This document shows positions 57,930-64,000 of a stretch of DNA of 64,000 bases, one piece after another. The notes under the pieces were generated by a model. That model saw nothing but the letters and a program-made list of their open reading frames with translations, was not told the origin of the DNA and made no database searches. Every line of letters begins with the position of its first letter. Position 1 is the stretch's first letter. The position numbers and the translations under genes are program-made. Source of the stretch: Buddleja alternifolia (Eukaryota; Streptophyta; Magnoliopsida; Lamiales; Scrophulariaceae); contig CM033393.1 in NCBI GenBank assembly GCA_019426215.1, positions 51,958,645-52,022,644 on the forward strand, written 5' to 3'.

Positions 57930-58570
57930 TGTTGTGAATTTTGTGATTTGTGTTTACATAAATATAAATTACTTAAATAATTTCATAAAGTATGCTATTC
58001 GTACATCATGATATAATACTATAAATCTTTGGAATAATATATATTAAACAACATAAAAACATAAAACAAGATACTGCACCAATGGAGAGTCACGCCACAT
58101 GACGCTGTCCTAAAGCCATGATTGCCTCCCTACGTGCAGGTTCTGACGGCTGATCACGACTCCAAGATAAAACCTCATTAGCTCACAGCGGTGTCTCATC
58201 CTATGTGCACGACCACAAGGAGACGAGGAACCAATCCTTTAGTCACGTTGCCAAAACACTCTTGTAGGGAGTAAATAAATCATCTCACAAACTCTATATT
58301 AACTCTATATAAAAGTATAAGTTTAGGCCTCTTATATAGTGATGAATAACTAGGTTGTTACAATGAAATAATGACCCAAATAAATTGTGTAATAAAGTTA
58401 TAATAAAATGGTCATAAACACAAAGAAAGTGGGTCATAAAGATATAAAATGTAACAACCCTATGCATATAAAGAGTCACAAAATATTATCAAATGAGGCC
58501 ATAAACTTCTATAAAATTAATAAGATGGAAATTAAGAAAAACAAGAAATTTTAAAGCTTAATTTCCAACA
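57930..58570 (-). repeat. 3' LTR of the non-autonomous retrotransposon
   Basis: 641 bp, left in plus coordinates; about 98% identical by eye to the other LTR. Adjoined internally by the polypurine tract. Confidence 0.9.
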
Positions 58571-61500
58571 ATCCCCCACAAGATTTAAAATTTCATAAAT
58601 TTAATAAATCAAGTAAAATGGTGGCAACTTTATATCATGCAATCGGTATAGGTGTCTTCCGGGCTTGAACCTATACTTAGTGATAGTAATATCCATTTGA
58701 GGAAGCCATAATGGACTAGGCCTGGAATTAGGTCCCTTGACCAAACTTCAATTACTACACACACGATATAGACTTTAGGACATGGTTATAGCGGGTTAGC
58801 GCGTTAACGGCCATGCGCTCTGATCTTGATTCTCGTGAGGTCTCTAGGGTCAGCCCAAACCCATAGCCCCGGCCATCAGGGCGACTCTCACTTAGGTGAA
58901 ACCTCCCAAGGGTACGTGTGACCTCTACCCCGCGGATTTCCCGCCTTGGTCTCATTAAGGGTCAAAAGCCCATCCTAACATCACACGTTTTACAGCACTT
59001 CACCTTAGGGATTGGGAAGGAGGCATCTCGATGTATACTCTCCTCAAAATAGTGCTTATGAATCACGCATTACAGGTTGTTCCTACCCATTGAACCTTCT
59101 TCATGGGGTCTCCAATCACAAAGGTTGGGTTACTCCCGGAGGTGATTCCCTTATGGACTTAGCCCATCCCCATCGATGATAAAGGATCTAGCCTCTGCGC
59201 TAGTCCCCCGAGGCAAATTCCATCTCATGGATTAAAATATAATATGCCTCTTATTTTCATTTCTCAATACATCACATAAACATGCATGTTATAAACAACT
59301 CCACAAATAGAATTATTATTTTCAATTGAATTTATATATGATAATTTTACTCATCGAAAAAGTCATAAAATCTCTATTCTTGAATATTATAAATATTTTC
59401 TTTTCATTTTCTGCATATTAATCCAAGACATAATGAATTTATTTTCAAACAGTTTCAAATCTCATAACATCTTGGCTTCACTTTTTAACTTCCACATTTC
59501 ATAAACAATTTCATAGTTTATCAGCAAGTCATTAGAAAATAAATTTTAATATTTTAATAAGACCCGTTTCATATTAAACTAAATTATAGCAATATAAAAG
59601 ATAACTTTCCGTTCAATCCACGATCAAACTTAATCTCATAAAGTATTTTGGAATAAAATCAGCCCCATATTTCTAATGTATCATGAAATAATCCAAACCT
59701 TAAAATTTCTCTCCGTTTATTTTGAAAAGATATTTCTTGCACTTAACTTCGGAAAAATAACTTATCACATTTTTTTTATTGAATAAAATCAATATACACC
59801 CCCACATTTTCCTTCTATATATGATCCAAGTCACGATTATTAAGTAAAGTAATCAAATATTTAGCATCTTCAAATTCATTTTTATTCTCTCCCTAAACCG
59901 CTATATCACTTTCTTTGAAAATATATTTCCTGCATTTAATGAAACTTGCTAAAACAATTTTCCACATAAAATTTTCAATATTTAATACAATCAATATAAA
60001 CCCCCACATTTCAAAATTAGTTTTATTTATTTTTTAATTGAATATATAATTAATATAACGGTATAGTACATAGAATCAATCCCACATATTTTATTCCATA
60101 TATTAAGAAACCATACCGAAGCAAGTCAAAATGATCACATAAAATTACAAATCCACATATCTAGAACTCCACGGTCTCTGACTCTTCAGGAACCCAAAAA
60201 GATAACTTAAATCATAAGAATTGTTGTCACATTCATGAATCACAATCAATTTATCTTGCTCCACATAACATTTAATCACACAAATTATAATATCACAACA
60301 ATTATATTTGAATTTCAGACTATTAATCTTGACATGCAAACAGGAGATATAAAATTATTAGCCTAAACTTTCAGGTAATAGAAGACACTTTTAATTACCA
60401 ATAATTAGCTATTAAGACCTTATTTAGCAAAAAAAATGTAACATCCCAGAGAACGATAGCATTTATAATTATCATGATAATTCCAGCCAACCTGATAAAA
60501 CAGTAAGCCTCCAACCGTTGGTTTATGAAGCTCAATAGACTGATTAACATTTAATTGCACAGCTTATATACACTTTTTTTTTTTTCATATACATCTTTCT
60601 TGTGAGCAATTCATCATATTTTTATGGCACAGTACAATTACATATCAAATTTTTTTAATCATATCCTTAACTTAATATTTTTAAGACAATTGTTATGATT
60701 AATATGCACGACCATGGTCAACTAGCCGTTGTGTACACATACATAATGCTGCACAATTAATTCCCTTAAAATGGATTTGTAATTGTTTTTAAAGAACCTA
60801 ATTACTGAATATATAACTCTCTATGTAGGAGTGGTTTTTAACATGAGCCTTATGCCATAAATCTTTACGTGTATGCACATATACACACATAAGATGTGTC
60901 ATAAACCAACCGAAAATGTACCATAGCAGGACAAAATTTATCACCGTTCTGAAACCGGACTAGCCATTGTAGGATTGTACATGTTATGGACATAAGCATC
61001 GTTTATTCTGCCACTACTTCTACAATGAAGTCTAACATATATTTTCTATCATTTGTAATAAACTCACAACAGCTGGAAATATTTTGGTGACAATACTTAC
61101 TAATTAACCATATACCCGTTAAATAAAATGTATTCATGTTATTAGTAAATGTCTTGATAATTGGGTGTTATTTAATACATTGATTTCTTCTTTTCCATGA
61201 AACCACTACCACCAATCAAAATAGAGAAAGAAAATATCATGCATTGATTACACAAATATATGCATTGATTCTATTTAATTATTTCCAACCGCATTACTTC
61301 ATAATTGAACGTTAGACAATACGTTAAGCATAAAGTGACTGTTCGGAATTGATATGTACATAGTACCGGTTAGACAATACATGCTTGTATTTGTTACTGT
61401 GTAGTTAACTCTTCAATGTAAATCATATATTCAGTCTTTTGATTATTTATTTCAGGTCAAAACAATTTTATAATTTTCTTGCACTATATATAACATGCTG

Positions 61501-61870
61501 AAGCACAAAATTTCGTTTGGGCTAAACTCCCTTAGTTCGTTACTGCCATTAAGTAAATATATAACCATCTAATTTCATACCTGGGCGAATGAATTGATCA
61601 ATGAAAACAAATTACAGAAGCATACCTGGCTTCTCGCCTTAACTATATATTAGCAAGCTTACCAAAACAGATAGTCCACTTCTTGAAACATCCCCTTAAG
61701 TAACAAAGTCGTATACGGGAATTCCGGTGTACTTCATTACTTAATTGATTCATGAAATTCTCGTCCACCATGTTCATGCAGAAGAAAATTGAACCATATA
61801 TAAGGTTAAATATACACACTCGAAAATGTTAATTATTTCACAAACACAAATCACTATCATGGCTTTAGAT

Positions 61871-62512
61871 TGTTGTGAATTTTGTGATTTGTGTTTACAT
61901 AAATATAAATTACTTAAATAATTTCATAAAGTATGCTATTCGTACATCATGATATAATACTATAAATATTTGGAATAATACATATTAAACAACATAAAAA
62001 CATAAAACAAGATACTGCACCGATGGAGAGTCACGCCACATGACGCTGTCCTAAAGTCATGATTGCCTCCCTACGTACAGGTTCTGACAGCTGATCACGA
62101 CTCCAAGATAAAACCCCATTAGCTCACAGCGGTGTCTCATCCTATGTGCACGACCACAAGGAGACGAGGAACCAATCCTTTAGTCACGTTGCCAAAACAC
62201 TCTTGTAGGGAGTAAATAAATCATCTCACAAAACTCTATATTAACTCTATATAAAAGTATAAGTTTAGGCCTCTTATATAGTGATGAATAACTAGGTTGT
62301 TACAATGAAATAATGACTCAAATAAATTGTGTAATAAAGTTATAATAAAATGGTCATAAATACAAAGAAAGTGGGTCATAAAGATATAAAATGTAACAAC
62401 CCTATGTATATAAAGAGTCACAAAATATTATCAAATGAGGCCATAAACTTCTATAAAATTAATAAGATGGAAATTAAGAAAAACAAGAAATTTTAAAGTT
62501 TAATTTCCAACA
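61871..62512 (-). repeat. 5' LTR of the non-autonomous retrotransposon
   Basis: 642 bp. No standard primer site (for example TGGTATCAGAGC) was found directly inside it; the first internal bases on the minus strand read ATCTAAAGCCATGATAG. Confidence 0.88.
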
Positions 62513-62517
62513 AATTT

Positions 62518-63247
62518 GACCAGGCATTTCTCTACTTAGTTAGTATGGTCCTTAGGACGCATTTTTTTTAGGAAAAACGTATGCAATATATATATATATA
62601 TATATATATGACTAATACTAATAAGCGTGCAACCCTTATGAACAGTAACTTTGTCATCATGACGTGTCGTGCTCTGGTTGGTCGGTTCCTGATTTTAATT
62701 TTTTTAAACCCCTGCTCCCAAAACGAGGTAGTTTCATATTTTCCTAGATTTCTTTTTCTTTTTTATTCTCTGTCCAACAAACGTGTCGTTGCATGTGGAT
62801 AATCTGTTTCCTGTAGGACCTCATCCATTTAATCAGTGACTAAACTATATATATATGTATATACATATACATATACATATATATACACATGTTCGTATTC
62901 TAATCATCTCAGCTTTCAAAAGAATGTCATGTACGTTTGGATTAATTAAAAAGTTAAAAATCAAATGACACGTCATTTTAAAAGCAATATAGATAGCTGC
63001 CTTTGTTGAATGTTTGTCTGCATGTCGATTTAAATATAATGAGGTTTTAAACTTTTATGTGATTCATTACACATTTTCTTTACTTCATCACATGCAAGTG
63101 CTAATTGAAATTTCAAAGGTGCTAAGTTGTAAGGGAATATGTTATGCAGAATTGTATTTTGTGGCGGCTACTACTAAAAGACATGCTTTTTTCAGTTGTA
63201 CTGAGAACTTATCTATTTTTATTTCGACATTCTACACAATTTAGAAA
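62518..63247. other. Intergenic, no gene seen
   Basis: AT-rich with TA and palindromic ATATAC/GTATAT runs (62850-62885). No coding signal. Confidence 0.5.
62586..62609. repeat. (TA)n microsatellite
   Basis: Uninterrupted TA dinucleotide run just outside the retrotransposon. Confidence 0.9.
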
Positions 63248-63256
63248 TAGATTTTA

Positions 63257-63866
63257 GGAAAAATTACTAAAAACCCCTTAAAATAAACTTGTATATCCAA
63301 AAAATCAATGAAAATATTTCTTAATTCAAAAAGCCCATTCCATCAACTTTAAATTCAAAAAGACCCAACATTTAGGGTTATTAAAATCATGGACTTTATT
63401 GCCCTTAGCCTTCTAAATGAAGAATTAAAAAATTATTCTTTTGTATAAAAATTTATTATTTAGAACTTTTGTATTGATAGTTAATATTAATTATGATTTT
63501 AATTTTAATTTTTCAGATTTTTATAATCTTTTTAAAAATTAAAAAGCGTATTTTTGGATAATTACCAAGTTAAATTAAAAATAAAATATATAAGAAATAT
63601 ATAAAATAGTTAATATTAATAATAAAATTCGTCTTTATACAATTTATCAATCTGAAGATTCCAAAACGAAAGGTTTTGAAAGTATAAATCGATTGACCGA
63701 TTCTTAACTTAAGTCAATAAGGGTAATTTAGTCCAAAAAAGTTTCAATCTTAACTTTTGAGTTTTTCAAGTGAAAAGTTGGTGAAATGGGTTTTTTTGAT
63801 TAAGAAATATTCTCATGGATTTTTTGTATATAAAATTTTATTTTAAGGGTTTTTAGTAATTTTCCC
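63257..63866. mobile_element. Mutator-type MITE, 610 bp, with about 90-bp TIRs
   Basis: Left end GGAAAAATTACTAAAAACCC and complement of the right end GGGAAAATTACTAAAAACCC continue in step for about 90 bp (TTAAAATAAA, ATATTTCTTAAT, AAGCCCATT/AACCCATT, TCAAC/ACCAAC). It is flanked by the 9-bp duplication TAGATTTTA at 63248-63256 and 63867-63875. The centre is AT-rich and non-coding. Confidence 0.92.
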
Positions 63867-63897
63867 TAGATTTTATTTTTGGCAGAAATGTTGTTTA

Positions 63898-64000
63898 AGG
63901 GGAATGATATTAGCACTCCACAAATTACTACATATTAAATTTTATATTTAAATATGACGTGAATGCCCTTAGATCTTAAAACTACCCTTATAATATCAAA
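63898..64000. mobile_element. Partial MITE of the 8541-8663 family (cut by window end)
   Basis: Starts GGGGAATGATATTAGCACTC, then CACAAATTACTAC, like the terminal repeat of the 123-bp element at 8541 (GGTAAATGATATTGACACTC). Only one end is in the window. Confidence 0.65.

Larger units (their letters stand above)
57930..62512 (-). mobile_element. Complete non-autonomous LTR retrotransposon, 4.6 kb
   Basis: Two direct LTRs of about 641 bp (57930-58570 and 61871-62512), each beginning TGTTG and ending CAACA, bound the element, flanked by the 5-bp duplication AATTT (57925-57929, 62513-62517). A polypurine tract GTGGGGGAT adjoins the left LTR on the minus strand (complement of 58571-58580), giving a minus orientation. 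The 3.3 kb interior has no gag, protease, reverse transcriptase or integrase frame, only AT-rich DNA plus a less AT-rich non-coding part (58620-59230). It therefore depends on proteins in trans, as in LARD-type elements. About a dozen differences between the LTRs were counted by eye, mostly transitions: a fairly young insertion. Confidence 0.9.

Noticed and set aside
58755..58955. 66-residue minus-strand frame in the retrotransposon interior
   Set aside because: Arg-rich reading of the less AT-rich non-coding segment; no gag or pol similarity.
1..64000. CRISPR arrays, prokaryotic operons, rRNA genes, integrated virus
   Set aside because: None seen. Tandem repeats present are few-unit minisatellites without spacers, and the genes are intron-containing plant genes.

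Overview
The window is nuclear DNA of a flowering plant. Genes are split by GT-AG introns, one tRNA-Leu(AAG) is present, proteins match plant families (WRKY group IIc, DUF3339, farnesol kinase, plastid ribosomal protein bL27), and AT-rich intergenic DNA is full of plant-type transposons. The bL27 precursor resembles what I recall of the tobacco protein, which hints at an asterid eudicot; this is inference. Exon joins below were made by eye from splice consensus, reading phase and family similarity.

Layout. 1-18 kb is gene-rich: the 3' end of a farnesol kinase gene (+), a 7-exon conserved gene of unknown function (+), tRNA-Leu, plastid ribosomal protein L27 (+) and SEC61 gamma (-). Then come a truncated Ty3/gypsy element (-), two oppositely oriented tRNA-derived SINEs, and a Nodulin-like/NFD4-like major facilitator (-). 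18-24.4 kb is AT-rich and apparently gene-free. NTF2 (+) starts at 24.46 kb.

27-40.6 kb is the most distinctive part: seven intact single-exon genes for 68-70 residue DUF3339 membrane proteins, strictly alternating in strand (+ - + - + - +). Four of them come from duplication of a two-gene block (27.75-35.27 kb and 35.33-38.40 kb). After the duplication the first copy gained about 3 kb of unknown DNA plus a 1.7 kb PIF/Harbinger-type element, the second gained a SINE at almost the same site, and one gene pair shows a gene-conversion-like patch.

40.8-47.7 kb has a diverged LTR relic, two small protein genes (-), a strong 75-nt hairpin, a GCTC-rich foldback and a 72-residue protein gene (+). 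48.3-55.5 kb holds a WRKY gene (-) and a truncated duplicate of its last exon (pseudogene), with a Helitron-like coding fragment and tandem repeats between them. 56.6-64 kb is almost all transposon: two abutting Tourist-like elements, a complete LTR retrotransposon without visible coding capacity (AATTT target duplication), and Mutator-type MITEs.

The genes do not form a pathway. They are mostly independent housekeeping genes (translation, secretion, nuclear import, isoprenoid salvage) plus a lineage-expanded DUF3339 cluster.
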